Notes: generated by a model not told the origin, from the sequence alone. 64,000 bases of DNA from Cyanophora paradoxa (GCA_004431415.1 QPMI01000520.1:62001-126000), one strand, 5' to 3'; shown: positions 29,488-39,450, counted from the first letter of the stretch. Program-made: numbers and translations.

Positions 29488-31827
29488 ATGGACAGCAAAA
29501 GTAAAACGATGCTTACCAAACTCACCAATTGGCTCCGCTCTAACGATGAGCTGGCGAAAAACCTTCTCATTCCCGTCGATCCTGTCGAAAAGCTTCCCGC
29601 TTTCGGTCATAAGGACGATAAATGGAATTGGAAGAGATACAAAGAAGCGGTGAAGTCAAACAAGTATGTAGCGTGGGGTATCCTCGCTAAAAACATCCTC
29701 TGTGTTGATTTCGATCAGGAAGAAGACTTTAACAAGTTCAAAGAACTCTTTCCTGATGATTTCACTGCTGCTATTCCAATTGAAAAGACTAAGAAGGGTT
29801 ACCATGTGTTCTTTGCACGCCCTCCTAAGTTCGATGAGCTGAAACTATTCGACAAAACCGGAGCTTTCAAAGGCTACGAGAAGATCGATTTTAAAACGAT
29901 TTGCTCTACTGGAACCGCTGGTGTTATCAATGTTTGCCCCTCTCCCGGTAAAACATGGATTCGTGAGCCATGGGCTACGGGATGTGAGCTTATCGAGCCA
30001 TCGGAGGCTTTCCAAAATTGGATGATCGAAAACTATAAACACAATGTTGTTATTAACATCGACAAAGCAAAGATTACAGGCAATGAATTCTTAACCACTC
30101 TCAATGAAAAACTTATTGAAATTGGCTTTGATTTCCCTTCTATCATCAGTCAAACCGAAAATGGCTATAACTTTACTGCTCAGAACAAAGGCGGAATATG
30201 CCCCTGTTGCAATAATTCACATGATAAGAACAATTGGTATGTGATGAAAGCACAGGGAAACGATAAGGACAAATTCGTGGTTTCTAATTACAGTTCCCGA
30301 TGCAAAAAAGTATTTATTAACATCGTAACCAAAACAGAACAATATATTAAGCTTTCCACTCTTATTGATCTGGCGATTGGATCTAATGGCGCTCATTACG
30401 ATGTCGCAAAAGTAGCTTATGAAGTCCTGAAAGATGATTACCGCTACTCAAATAAGACATGGTTCGAATTCGACACTAACTACGGTATTTGGGAGACTGA
30501 CGAAACCTCGAAGCGAATTTATCTCGCTATGAGCTGCAAGGTTTGCGCGGCATTCATGAACCGTTCCTATGAGCTTGGATTTAAAGCCATGAGAGACGAA
30601 GAAAACCGCGAATCCTTAGATGAAAAGAGTAAACTGGCTCTCAATATCGCAAAGAATCTTAAACAGACTGCTTACCGCACTTCCCTTATGACAGACTTAA
30701 CCGTTATGTTTAGTTGTCCTACCTTTTTCGAAAGATTGGACACAGTGCCTAACATTATCGGTTTCACGAATGGTGTTTTCGATCTTAACACTATGACCTT
30801 CCGTAAGGGAAAACCCGATGATATGGTTAGCAAGACCGTAGGCTACGAATTCATGGCTGCCGACCGTCAGAAAATCGCTAAGATTCAATCCATCTACGCT
30901 GATATTATCGAAGATCCCGATGAGCGTAACTATATTATCGGAGCGCTTGCTTTCGCTCTCACAGGTCGGACTGATATCCAAAAATTCAATTTCTGGTCTG
31001 GAAAAGGTGCTAATGGTAAATCGCTACTGCAAGAAATGGCTAAGAAAACATTCGGCGATTACTACGGCTCGATCAGCATGAGCTATTGGACAAAGCCTAA
31101 AAAGAATTCATCAGATGCTACGCCCGATCTTGCCGCAATTCTTGGGAAGCGAATCGTATTCAGTAACGAAGCGGAAGATGGCGATAAGTTGCAAATCAGT
31201 AAGATTAAGGAAATCACAGGTGGTAACGAAATGAAGGTTCGCGCTCTCTTTAAGGATCCCGTCGCCTTTATTCCGATGTGTCAAATCTTCCTATCCACCA
31301 ATGATAACCTTTCTCTCAGCAAGGCTGACGAAGCTATATTACGTCGGCTCATCTATTGCACATTCAAGAGTGTGTTTAAGCCGAATCCTAAGGAAGGTGA
31401 AAAGAAAGCCGATATTACCTTAATGCATCTTCTCAATGACGACGAGTATAAAATGGCTCAAATGTCTATATTCTTGGACATGTTTAGAACACAAGACCTT
31501 GCACATCTTATGCAAAATCCGCCCCAATCTATCATTGATTATGGTTCGGAATATTTCGCTGAAAATGATAAGATCGGTGAATGGATCAGAAATACCTATG
31601 AAAGAACAGGAAACCGCGACGACTTTGTTTCAAGTGATTCTATCATGAAGAAATATAGACAAGTGGATGATAAGGCGGAACCGACAAGCATCGGTAAACG
31701 GATGCGCGAGATATTTAATGTCAAGTCTGAGTCTAAGCGTGAAAGGGGCGCGGTTATTCGTGGATATTATGGAATCAAAGCCATAATTCACCATAACGAA
31801 TTTGTGGATGATGATGTAGAAGCGTAA
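29488..31827 (+). CDS. Primase-polymerase / SF3 helicase fusion (D5-like)
   Basis: ATG at 29488, 779 residues. The N-terminal archaeo-eukaryotic primase-like domain shows LCVDFDQE (two acidic metal ligands), KKGYHVFF (catalytic His) and IDFKTICSTGTAGVINVCPS (third motif). A Cys cluster (GGICPCCNNSHDKNNWYV) looks like a zinc-binding insert near residues 230-250. The C-terminal SF3 helicase has Walker A GKGANGKS (about 505-512), Walker B RIVFSNEAEDG and motif C CQIFLSTND, followed by an Arg-finger region (EAILRRLIYC). It unwinds and primes viral DNA. In an element that also encodes a protein-primed polymerase, its role may be replication restart or origin opening. Confidence 0.92.
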   Translation: MDSKSKTMLTKLTNWLRSNDELAKNLLIPVDPVEKLPAFGHKDDKWNWKRYKEAVKSNKYVAWGILAKNILCVDFDQEEDFNKFKELFPDDFTAAIPIEKTKKGYHVFFARPPKFDELKLFDKTGAFKGYEKIDFKTICSTGTAGVINVCPSPGKTWIREPWATGCELIEPSEAFQNWMIENYKHNVVINIDKAKITGNEFLTTLNEKLIEIGFDFPSIISQTENGYNFTAQNKGGICPCCNNSHDKNNWYVMKAQGNDKDKFVVSNYSSRCKKVFINIVTKTEQYIKLSTLIDLAIGSNGAHYDVAKVAYEVLKDDYRYSNKTWFEFDTNYGIWETDETSKRIYLAMSCKVCAAFMNRSYELGFKAMRDEENRESLDEKSKLALNIAKNLKQTAYRTSLMTDLTVMFSCPTFFERLDTVPNIIGFTNGVFDLNTMTFRKGKPDDMVSKTVGYEFMAADRQKIAKIQSIYADIIEDPDERNYIIGALAFALTGRTDIQKFNFWSGKGANGKSLLQEMAKKTFGDYYGSISMSYWTKPKKNSSDATPDLAAILGKRIVFSNEAEDGDKLQISKIKEITGGNEMKVRALFKDPVAFIPMCQIFLSTNDNLSLSKADEAILRRLIYCTFKSVFKPNPKEGEKKADITLMHLLNDDEYKMAQMSIFLDMFRTQDLAHLMQNPPQSIIDYGSEYFAENDKIGEWIRNTYERTGNRDDFVSSDSIMKKYRQVDDKAEPTSIGKRMREIFNVKSESKRERGAVIRGYYGIKAIIHHNEFVDDDVEA

Positions 31828-32171
31828 ATATAAATGAATTGAATGATTACTTTCTTACTTTTTTTTATAACCTTACTGTGTATGGTAAGAATTAACAATG
31901 TAACAGGTGGAGTTTTTGGTTTTCAGTCTCGTGTAACAGGTGTAACAGGTCTATCCCAAACTTCCGAGCCGCCGACCCCCTCCTAGGGGAAAGTTTGGGG
32001 AGAACCTGTTACACCTGTTACACATACCATTCTCAGTGAGACCCCTTTAAAAAAGTGAATTCTCAGTGTGAATATCCTTATTAATATTATTTGTAGTGTT
32101 TTATTACTATAATCTGTAAAAATTGAACAAGATATTTAAGCATTTCTTTGTTTGACAATAGGAAGTTATCA
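31828..32171. other. 344-bp intergenic region holding the internal hairpin
   Basis: Largest gene-free gap in the left arm. It contains the 93-bp TGTAACAGG hairpin (31931-32023) plus a lone TGTAACAGGTGG half-site at 31899, and AT-rich flanks. A candidate internal origin, recombination site or terminator. Confidence 0.5.
31931..32023. repeat. TGTAACAGG hairpin, internal copy
   Basis: Arms GTGTAACAGGTGTAACAGGT and ACCTGTTACACCTGTTACAC are perfect complements. Near-complementary inner segments through CCCAAACTT/AAGTTTGGG extend each arm to about 33 nt. The roughly 27-nt loop contains GACCCCCTCCTAGGGG. Its loop orientation matches the right-TIR copies. Confidence 0.93.
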
Positions 32172-32435
32172 ATGGCTACCCGTAAGTTTGCTTTCGAAAT
32201 GACCGATGAAGAATTAGACCAAAACATAAAACAAGAAATTACCATGGAAGCAACAGCGGAATATTTGAAAAGGATATTCGGTTATAATCCGTTATTGGAA
32301 ACAAAGAAACGCCGCACTCATGTTATCAAAGCGAATAACGTCCAACTTAACCTTATACTTCCTGAGGGCGTTAAAGTGCGGATTCGTGGAGTTACCGTTT
32401 ATGATCCTGAACGCGTTTCATTTCCGAAAAAATAA
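32172..32435 (+). CDS. Small viral protein, unknown
   Basis: ATG at 32172, 87 residues: acidic helical N-terminus (EMTDEELDQNIKQEITMEAT), then a basic beta-rich half (KANNVQLNLILPEGVKVRIR). It lies 18 bp before the polymerase gene and could be co-transcribed. Family not recognised. Confidence 0.65.
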   Translation: MATRKFAFEMTDEELDQNIKQEITMEATAEYLKRIFGYNPLLETKKRRTHVIKANNVQLNLILPEGVKVRIRGVTVYDPERVSFPKK

Positions 32436-32453
32436 TGTTCCTATAAAGCAAAG

Positions 32454-35400
32454 ATGCCCCGCCAAACTAATAGACTTATCAAAGAAAAGAAAAATGAGAT
32501 TATCGGACTATTAGGAACCCTTTTAACCACCGGTGAAATCACAGAAGCCGAATTTGATAGAGAAGCCGCCATTTTAGATCGGAAGCCGCGACTACAACAA
32601 CTTACCGATATTGCTAATGACCTCTACGATCGTATGCAAAGAATGGAAGACTTTATGGACGAAGGACAACGCTTAGGAGCGATTGAACCCGAAGTAGAAG
32701 ATGGAGAGGCAATGAATCAGGCTTACTCGTGGCATTCTTACCGCGCAAGAAATCAAATAGTTGTCGATACTATCGATTATTTGGAACGCATCGCTACTAA
32801 CCTTCCACAGCGAATTAGAACGAAGTTAGAACAATTAAGAGCCGTTAAAGTCCGTCTTACATTCGTTTGTCGGTTCGTTAAAGTAAGTAATGAACGCATT
32901 TTTATTACTAAATACATTTACAGTGACTACTTTGTTATCACACGATCCCGTAATATAAATACGGAATTGCGTAAAGCTCTACAAGAAATGCAAGAACAAA
33001 TGAAACAAGTAGATAGTTACCGTTTGGATCGCTTAGAAATCCTTAGGGTAGTTATCATGTCTTACGCACCGGTGGGTGGTTGCTATTTTGCTACTCCCGA
33101 ATGGATCGCAAGAAAGAAAGCAACCGTTAACGTTAAGAATATCGACGGACAAGATTGTTTTAAATATGCTATTTTGGCTCGTCTACACCGAAAGGACATT
33201 AACCGCCATAAAAGCTATGATCCCATTCAATATCGCCGATGGCTTAATGAACTGAACTTTAATAATATCGAATTTCCGGTAGCATGCGATGCTGATGTTA
33301 TCGATCGATTCGAAGAACAGAACCCGGACTTATCGGTTAATATCTACGGTGCCGATAACGAAAAGGAGTCATTCTATCCGTTACATATGTCGAGCAATCC
33401 ACGTAGAAAGAATAAGATTAACCTTTTACTCATCGAAAATACGGAGGAGAATAGAGGACATTATGTAGCTATTGTGTCTCTAAGTCGCCTCCTTAAAACC
33501 ACGTTTGATAAAGCATGTGATGGACGCATTTATTACTGTGAAACCTGTCTATCACGTTTCCGATCTCAGGCGAAATTAGACCTACACATAGAAGCTAATC
33601 GGTGCATCGATTGGAGGGAAAGTAAGGGAAAATGTCCAAAACCCGATACTTACATGGAATTCGGATTAAAACACCTAAGAAAGACTGTATGGCTTCCTGT
33701 GATCTGTTACGTGAAAATCGAAGATCATTCGGTATCTGTGAGTGCAAACAAAACCAAACGCGAAATTAAAGCTGTGTCACTGAGAGTGGTAATAGGAGAA
33801 GAGGTGGTAGCTTTTCATTTTGAGGGAGCCGATCCTTTGGGTTCGCTGTTTGCCAAACTCATAGAAATAAGACCGCATGTAGTGCAAACTCTATTTAGAA
33901 ATATTCCCATGCATCCACTCACAGAAGATCAGAAGGCGGAATATAGAACCACAAAACATTGTTATATTTGCTTGCAACGATTCACAGCTGAAAACTTTTC
34001 GGTTCGCGATCACTGTCACCAAACGGGCGATTATATCGGGAAAGCATGCCGAAACTGTAACCTCCATAGGCGAATCTCTAAACAAACAAAGGTAGCTATT
34101 GTCGTAGATCAAATGGACGAATGCGGACATGGGATATTCCCAAAAAATAGCCCAACAAGACGATACCTTACGTGTGGAGATTCTAAGTAAAAATTTCGAT
34201 CAGTATCTATCGCTACAATGGGGCATGTGGAAATTCATAGATGCATCGCATTTTATGGATTTCCAAAGTGCAAATGTCGATGATCTTATGTTTAAATTCG
34301 AAGAATTCCGTAAATTGGCGTTCTCTCAATATGGATTAGATCCATGTCATTATGTTAGTGCTCCCGGTCTATCCTGGGATGCTATGTTAAAACATACAAA
34401 GGCAAAGATTGCACTTATCGATGATGTAGAGAAATACGAATTTATTGAAAGAGCTATTCGGGGTGGATTTGCTACTATGCCCACACGATATGCAAAGGTC
34501 GAAAATCCCGATGATCATATAGTTTTATTGGACGCAAATAATCTTTATGGTTATGCACTCAGCCAACCTTTACCTATTGGTGATTATCGATGGGAAGAAA
34601 CCACAGAGGCACTGAAAGAAGTAGAAGGACGAAATGCATTTATTGAGGTCGATTTAGAATATCCTATTTCCCTCGAAGATCATTATGATTTTCCACTTAT
34701 TGTGAATAAAGAAGTTATCACAACAGATATGTTAGGTGAATACCAACAAAACCTATTATATATGACAGGTGAAAAGTTAACCAAAGATCCACGCCTTACA
34801 GCAACATTTACACCAAAGACTAACTATGTTATCTCACAACCTCTACTTATCTATCTCGTTAAAAAGGGTGTAGTCATAAAAGCGATTCATAAGGTGATCT
34901 CATTCGCTACTTCTCCTTTCATGAAATCTTACATAGCTCTAAATACAAGACTACGACACGAATCAGGGAATAGATTCGAAAGCGACTTTTTTAAACTCAT
35001 GAACAATGCAATTTATGGAAAGTGCTTAGAATCTTGTAGGGGTCGCTCTTCTGTAAAGATCGCCAATAGTGAGAAACTATGTAAGAAATATGCCGCAAGT
35101 CCACTTATCAAAGCAACCAATGTATTAAACGAAAATGCCGTAGCCTTTGAAATGTATTCGAAACATGTAAACTTAGATAAACCCGTAGCTATTGGTGCTT
35201 TCGTTTTGGATTTCGCTAAGTTACATAATTATCAATTCTTCTATGAGGTGGTGAAAAAGAAATGGGAAACGGCTAAGCTACTATTCCACGATACCGATTC
35301 GTTCTGTCTATTACTGAAAACTGATAATCTAAATGCGGACATGAAAGCTATCGGTGAACACCCCGATAGGAGTAATTATAATCGCGATCATCCATTATAT

Positions 35401-35736
35401 AGTTTGTCGAATCGATTGACTCCGGGGAAGTATAAAAACGAATTCCCAAATGCAAAGATCTTAGAATATGTGGGTTTGAGATCGAAACTTTACGCTTTCA
35501 GAACTGAAACGTATGAGAAAATAAAGATGTCCGGGACAGCATCGAAGGAAGTCCATTTTGATGATTTTAAGAAATGTCTATTCGAAGGCATCACCAAAAC
35601 AGTAACAGTAAGAAACAAGCGACGGCAAGACCACAGCCTATATGATTTGGAGAGCAGAAGGGTTGCCCTAAACCAAATCGATAGCAAAAGGAAGATATCA
35701 AACGACGGCATTCACAGTGTTCCATTTGGTGTCTGA
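32454..35736 (+). pseudogene. Protein-primed family B DNA polymerase, split by a +1 frameshift
   Basis: Frame 1 (32454-34190) holds the N-terminal domain typical of Polinton PolB (DGQDCFKYAILARLHRKDIN ... INLLLIEN), a CETCLSRF...H....C zinc finger and an endonuclease-VII-like HNH region (DHCHQTGDYIGKACRNCNL). Frame 2 (open 34129-35736) holds the palm: motif A LLDANNLYGYAL, motif B KLMNNAIYGKCLES, motif C LLFHDTDSFCL, plus APGLSWDAMLK. The two frames meet at CCC followed by A6 (34139-34147), the likely site of a one-base change or of recoding. Exonuclease motifs look degenerate: YVKIED where YADFE is usual, and no HN..YD. The enzyme would copy the linear genome from a terminal protein. Confidence 0.88.
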
Positions 35737-35894
35737 TACACTGTATCTATACTTCTCTTTTTATTTTTTCGGTCTCCTAAAAGTAATATACCTCGGAGGA
35801 TATGTAATAACCATATACATTTTTGAAATGGATCCTTTGGGTCAATTTCATAGAAATTAGGTATGGGGTTCTCTTTCCATACTGGGTCGTCCAT
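35712..35894 (-). CDS. Small viral protein, unknown
   Basis: Start taken at the internal ATG 35892-35894 (MDDPVWKENPIPNFYEIDPK). The frame is open to an ATG at 35951, but that would overlap the plus-strand ORF at 35921. Sixty residues with one hydrophobic segment (CIWLLHILRGILLLGD). It overlaps the polymerase 3' end by 25 bp, convergently. Family not recognised. Confidence 0.45.
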   Translation of the reverse strand: MDDPVWKENPIPNFYEIDPKDPFQKCIWLLHILRGILLLGDRKNKKRSIDTVYQTPNGTL

Positions 35895-35920
35895 TATAAA
35901 TATATCAGAGATTAAGTAGG

Positions 35921-36070
35921 ATGCGCACCATCTTAGCGAAAGTATTCCCATATGAGCTTGTCGATATCATAATGATCTATTACCATAAGACGTGTCCGAA
36001 TTGCTTTGATACTCGTATAATCACCAAAGGTAAATGTGGAAAAATTCTTATTTGTATGTCTAAAATTTAA
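35921..36070 (+). CDS. Tiny zinc-ribbon-like protein (49 aa)
   Basis: ATG at 35921 to TAA at 36070. It reads MRTILAKVFPYELVDIIMIY, then CPNC and later KCG and LIC. The opening PYELVDIIMIYY is like F-box-like starts seen in giant-virus proteins. The CxxC and later cysteines could bind one zinc. Weakly supported because of its size. Confidence 0.35.
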   Translation: MRTILAKVFPYELVDIIMIYYHKTCPNCFDTRIITKGKCGKILICMSKI

Positions 36071-36339
36071 TCAAAATACAACATAATCGGTTTCTCTTCT
36101 ATAACTATTCCCCATGTTGTCCTTTTTCTGTATGCATGAGAGTGTTTTTTAGAACACTGTCGGCAACCTGAACCCTTAATATGATTAAATCCGTAGGTTT
36201 GGAACGTTTTATTGCATTGTAAGCATCTAACAGATACCTTTTCTTGCGCTTTCTTATAAACAGTGTCGGTATAATCAAATTTATCCTTACCATGGACTGA
36301 CATAGCGGTATCTATAAACTTTCTTGTTTTTTCATCCAT
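36067..36339 (-). CDS. DUF723-type zinc-ribbon protein
   Basis: ATG at 36339, 90 residues. The pattern is F...A...HGKDKFDYTDTVYKKAQEKV, then C..C...F......H..G.GC..C (VRCLQCNKTFQTYGFNHIKG, SGCRQC). This is the short domain seen in phage and giant-virus proteins as HG-x-KYDY ... GC-x-x-C, often linked to homing-endonuclease-like modules. The four cysteines probably bind zinc. Its role here is unknown, perhaps nucleic-acid binding. Confidence 0.7.
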   Translation of the reverse strand: MDEKTRKFIDTAMSVHGKDKFDYTDTVYKKAQEKVSVRCLQCNKTFQTYGFNHIKGSGCRQCSKKHSHAYRKRTTWGIVIEEKPIMLYFD

Positions 36340-36359
36340 TCCCTATATATACCTTAGAT

Positions 36360-37205
36360 TTATGGTAGCGGATCGCTACCGCCGATGGGATTGTATAGAT
36401 TGGTGTTAAGATATTGACCGAATCGGTTAGCTGTTGCGATTGCGTCGTTTCTTTCGGCATACATAATAACTCTATAATTTCCGAGTTGTGTAGCTCTTAT
36501 TATAAATTGGTTATCTTGCGTATCTAAAAGAGGTATTGAGTGGAACGCCTGACCGAAATTATCTATGGGGATAATATGTATTGTAAGGCGCGGTCTTGCT
36601 CCATCGGTTCTTCTACATAATGCGTAAATGTCCTCTGGTATCGTGTCTCTATATCTATAATTATTTCCTAAGGGTTCTAAGAAATCGGCTACCGCTGTTT
36701 CTAAATTTATAATGATCGTATAAATCTTTATTAGGTAAGGCTCATTCATACCTGGGCAATATGTCCTAATTCGTGTGTTCTCATCATCGGGATTTGGCTG
36801 ATCATTAACCAAAAGAGGCGCTCCAATGATACCACCGACTCGGAGACCATCACCAATGTAAGCGCCTCCCGATCTACATTTAATCGCTCCGTTTCTTGAT
36901 TCATAAGCGAAATTAGTAACCTTGTTATCATCATTATAACTATCGGGATCTCCATAAAAAGCATTAAAGTTTGCATTTGTTACAAGGAGTTTCGTAGTTT
37001 TCACAATTCCGTTATTTTTGTCACATCTTAACTCTTTCAGTCGCAATTTATGCGTATCACCAAAAGTATTAAGAGTAGGTGCAAGTTCGGTAGATTCTAA
37101 ACCATCGACATTATCGATAACAGCATGTTGTAATACGTGATTTGCCGGCGCGGCTAATGAAAGTTGCGCTGTTAAGATACGCTCAGGTGGAGCGGGTGCC
37201 GCCAT
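36360..37205 (-). CDS. Fibre-family protein 1
   Basis: ATG at 37205, 281 residues. It shares with the three other fibre-family genes an N-terminal module: ...HAVIDNVDGLESTE..., then RLKELRCDKNNGIVKTTKLL, later CRSGGAYIGDGLRVGG. The unique C-terminal domain ends RVIMYAERNDAIATANRFGQ. By context it is likely a virion surface spike, with the shared module docking on the capsid and the C-terminus variable for host binding; this role is inferred. Nineteen bp separate it from the next gene upstream. Confidence 0.65.
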   Translation of the reverse strand: MAAPAPPERILTAQLSLAAPANHVLQHAVIDNVDGLESTELAPTLNTFGDTHKLRLKELRCDKNNGIVKTTKLLVTNANFNAFYGDPDSYNDDNKVTNFAYESRNGAIKCRSGGAYIGDGLRVGGIIGAPLLVNDQPNPDDENTRIRTYCPGMNEPYLIKIYTIIINLETAVADFLEPLGNNYRYRDTIPEDIYALCRRTDGARPRLTIHIIPIDNFGQAFHSIPLLDTQDNQFIIRATQLGNYRVIMYAERNDAIATANRFGQYLNTNLYNPIGGSDPLP

Positions 37206-37224
37206 TTAATATAATAAAACATAA

Positions 37225-38067
37225 CTATGGTGTGGGATCACCTGGGAACGGATCATCGTAGAAGTTATTTAGATTGTTATCGGGATTGAGACCACGTGTA
37301 GCCGCCACAGCCGCTGGATCTGTTCGCATTCCGAAAATGAGAATATCGTAACCTCCTACTTCTGTCGTCCAAACATTGAACGTTTCGGGGTGCTGGTTGT
37401 CGAATTCCACCCAACCTCTACCGCGTCCGATTCCCTGAACAAAGAAAGTATAAGCCGGTCCGATAATACCATTTTGTGAACGACATATAGACTCAATAGA
37501 TTTAGGAATAGCAATATTTGGTAATAACCAATTTCCCATAATTCCATCGGGTTGTGTTGCATTTACGTTATCTACCCCAACTCTGACCATTCCAAACACA
37601 TACGGATAGTCTCCACACGGAGTATACATACGGATACGTTGCGGATTGTCCGCATGCTCAGGTAGAGTATCGGGAATATCGGTAACAGCAACGGAGGATG
37701 CAAGCATACCCGACACACGACAACCGCCGCCAATAACAGCGCCTCCTGATCGGACAACAGCGGCGGCACGTTCTCCATCAAAATCTAACGTTCTAATATC
37801 CACACCCCATGCGTCAGGTTGCCCAATACCCGCGTTAAAATTCGCATTTGTTACAAGAAGCTGAGTCGTTTTAACCACTCCCGAATTCTTGTCGGCTCGT
37901 AGTTCTTTAACACGTATCATACTGTTTTTATCGAATTCATTCGCGGAATTAGCGCGTTCGGTCGATTCCACACCGCGGATTTCATCAGCTACCTCATGTT
38001 GTCGAAAGTGGACGGCGGGCGATCCCAATGCGTAAACAGGTAATTGCACACGATTATATTCACCCAT
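37225..38067 (-). CDS. Fibre-family protein 2
   Basis: Start taken at ATG 38065-38067 (MGEYNRVQLPVYALG), preceded by AGTAAAAGAAGCA. The open frame extends to 38106 but would overlap the upstream gene. About 280 residues. Shared module: HEVADEIRGVESTE, IRVKELRADKNSGVVKTTQL, RSGGAVIGGGCRVSG. The C-terminal half matches protein 1 weakly (GGYDILIFGMRTDPAAVAAT against NYRVIMYAERNDAIATANRF), so proteins 1 and 2 are close paralogues. Confidence 0.65.
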   Translation of the reverse strand: MGEYNRVQLPVYALGSPAVHFRQHEVADEIRGVESTERANSANEFDKNSMIRVKELRADKNSGVVKTTQLLVTNANFNAGIGQPDAWGVDIRTLDFDGERAAAVVRSGGAVIGGGCRVSGMLASSVAVTDIPDTLPEHADNPQRIRMYTPCGDYPYVFGMVRVGVDNVNATQPDGIMGNWLLPNIAIPKSIESICRSQNGIIGPAYTFFVQGIGRGRGWVEFDNQHPETFNVWTTEVGGYDILIFGMRTDPAAVAATRGLNPDNNLNNFYDDPFPGDPTP

Positions 38068-38102
38068 TGCTTCTTTTACTAAGAAGGAAAGAAAAATAAT
38101 GT

Positions 38103-38369
38103 TCATTGCTCTTCTGTGACATTGTTATACTCGATGCCTTTCTTTACTGTTCCCCTTTGGAATGCCTGTAACACAATCGCTTCCTTTGAGGTTGGTATTT
38201 GAACTCCTGATGAGATGCAAGATTGAATTTCTTTTTGAACAATATCATCGATTGCGATTCTTGCCCTATTGTGAACCACATTATCGATCCAATCCTGAAC
38301 AGAAGCAGCGCAATATTCCATTCCCAACTTCTCAGTATCAGATAGAACAACTTGGTATATATTCGACAT
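38103..38369 (-). CDS. Small fibre-associated protein
   Basis: ATG at 38369, 88 residues, helical. WIDNVVHNRARIAIDDIVQK followed by SGVQIPTSKEAIVLQAF resembles a small protein found beside tail-fibre genes in marine phages and other viruses. That resemblance is from memory of the pattern, not a search. Sitting inside the fibre cassette, it may be a fibre assembly factor. Confidence 0.6.
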   Translation of the reverse strand: MSNIYQVVLSDTEKLGMEYCAASVQDWIDNVVHNRARIAIDDIVQKEIQSCISSGVQIPTSKEAIVLQAFQRGTVKKGIEYNNVTEEQ

Positions 38370-38390
38370 TCTTACTTTAAGATGAGAAAA

Positions 38391-39428
38391 TTAAGTGATG
38401 CTTAGAAGTTCAGCAGTAAACATTGTTCGACTTGAATAACCACCTGTGGTTCCTGTAACAAGTGTTACATATTCTCCCGCGGCAAGATTGAGAATAACAT
38501 TGATATAAAGAGGCTTAGCAGCTATTGTAGTCGAAGTTCCAAAAGTTGCGATAGAAAGACCACCAGGGTTAGTGTCATTCACCTGTAAAGTAAGACTTGC
38601 AGAAGCTGAACTTGTGGAGGCAGAGTTTACAGTAAATCTGTAATGACCAGCAACAGGAGCTGTATAGCGTCCATTGCCTTCATTAAAGGCATCTCTGTTA
38701 TCAATAAAAACGGTTGTCCAATTGATTAGAACAGCAGCACTTGTAGCAGTGTGTGAATAACCCAGTTGCGCACAGAATCGAGGTTGAAAATCATACTTTA
38801 AATAACAACTTAAATAACAACCTGTATTTAGGGTGAAACTATTGGCTTCCAGGGTTGCCATAACATCACTATTGCGTTTCAGAACCAGATTCGTGCTTGA
38901 TCCTGTATCTATTTCAGGTGTCACTATTTTGGTAGTTGCTGTCACAATAGATTGTTGCGCCCCAGGAACATACACACCACCATTGGCTGTTACCAAATCA
39001 TTAAATGTAGTTGCTCCTGTTACTGTGATTTGTTCAGTTGTGAGATTCCCATTTATTCTTGCTCCATCTCCAATGTATGCCCCTCCACTTTTTACCACAA
39101 GAGCAGAGTTATTACTTGTGTTATCAAAAGTAACTATTTTAGGTGTGGTGAACCCTCCCACATCATCATAAATAGCTGAATCTGGGACAATTGAACCCGA
39201 TTGAACTTGGTTCTTATTTGAAACTATTAAACCTGTGGTTCTTACCTTTCCATTATTGCGATCACATCGTATTTCTTTGCATCTTATCATAGAGTTTTGA
39301 GAAAATGAATCGGCTCCTGTTGTTTCAGTGCAAATAAACCCAGGGGTTGCATCTGTGACTGTGTGGTTAAGTTGATGTATTTTTGGGGCGGCATAACAGA
39401 AAACAGGAACGGCTATTTGTGTAGACAT
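38391..39428 (-). CDS. Fibre-family protein 3 with C1q-like C-terminal domain
   Basis: ATG at 39428, preceded by AGTATAAAGA; 345 residues. N-terminal shared module (HTVTDATPGFICTETTG, IRCKEIRCDRNNGKVRTTGL, SGGAYIGDGARINGN), then a beta-helix-like linker (LTTEQITVTGATTFNDLVTA). The last about 130 residues have C1q/TNF-like features (NGRYTAPVAGHYRFTVNSAS ... YINVILNLAAGEYVTLVTG). C1q-like heads trimerise and often bind receptors or glycans. Likely a trimeric host-recognition fibre. Confidence 0.75.
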   Translation of the reverse strand: MSTQIAVPVFCYAAPKIHQLNHTVTDATPGFICTETTGADSFSQNSMIRCKEIRCDRNNGKVRTTGLIVSNKNQVQSGSIVPDSAIYDDVGGFTTPKIVTFDNTSNNSALVVKSGGAYIGDGARINGNLTTEQITVTGATTFNDLVTANGGVYVPGAQQSIVTATTKIVTPEIDTGSSTNLVLKRNSDVMATLEANSFTLNTGCYLSCYLKYDFQPRFCAQLGYSHTATSAAVLINWTTVFIDNRDAFNEGNGRYTAPVAGHYRFTVNSASTSSASASLTLQVNDTNPGGLSIATFGTSTTIAAKPLYINVILNLAAGEYVTLVTGTTGGYSSRTMFTAELLSIT

Positions 39429-39450
39429 TCTTTATACTATATGGACAATA

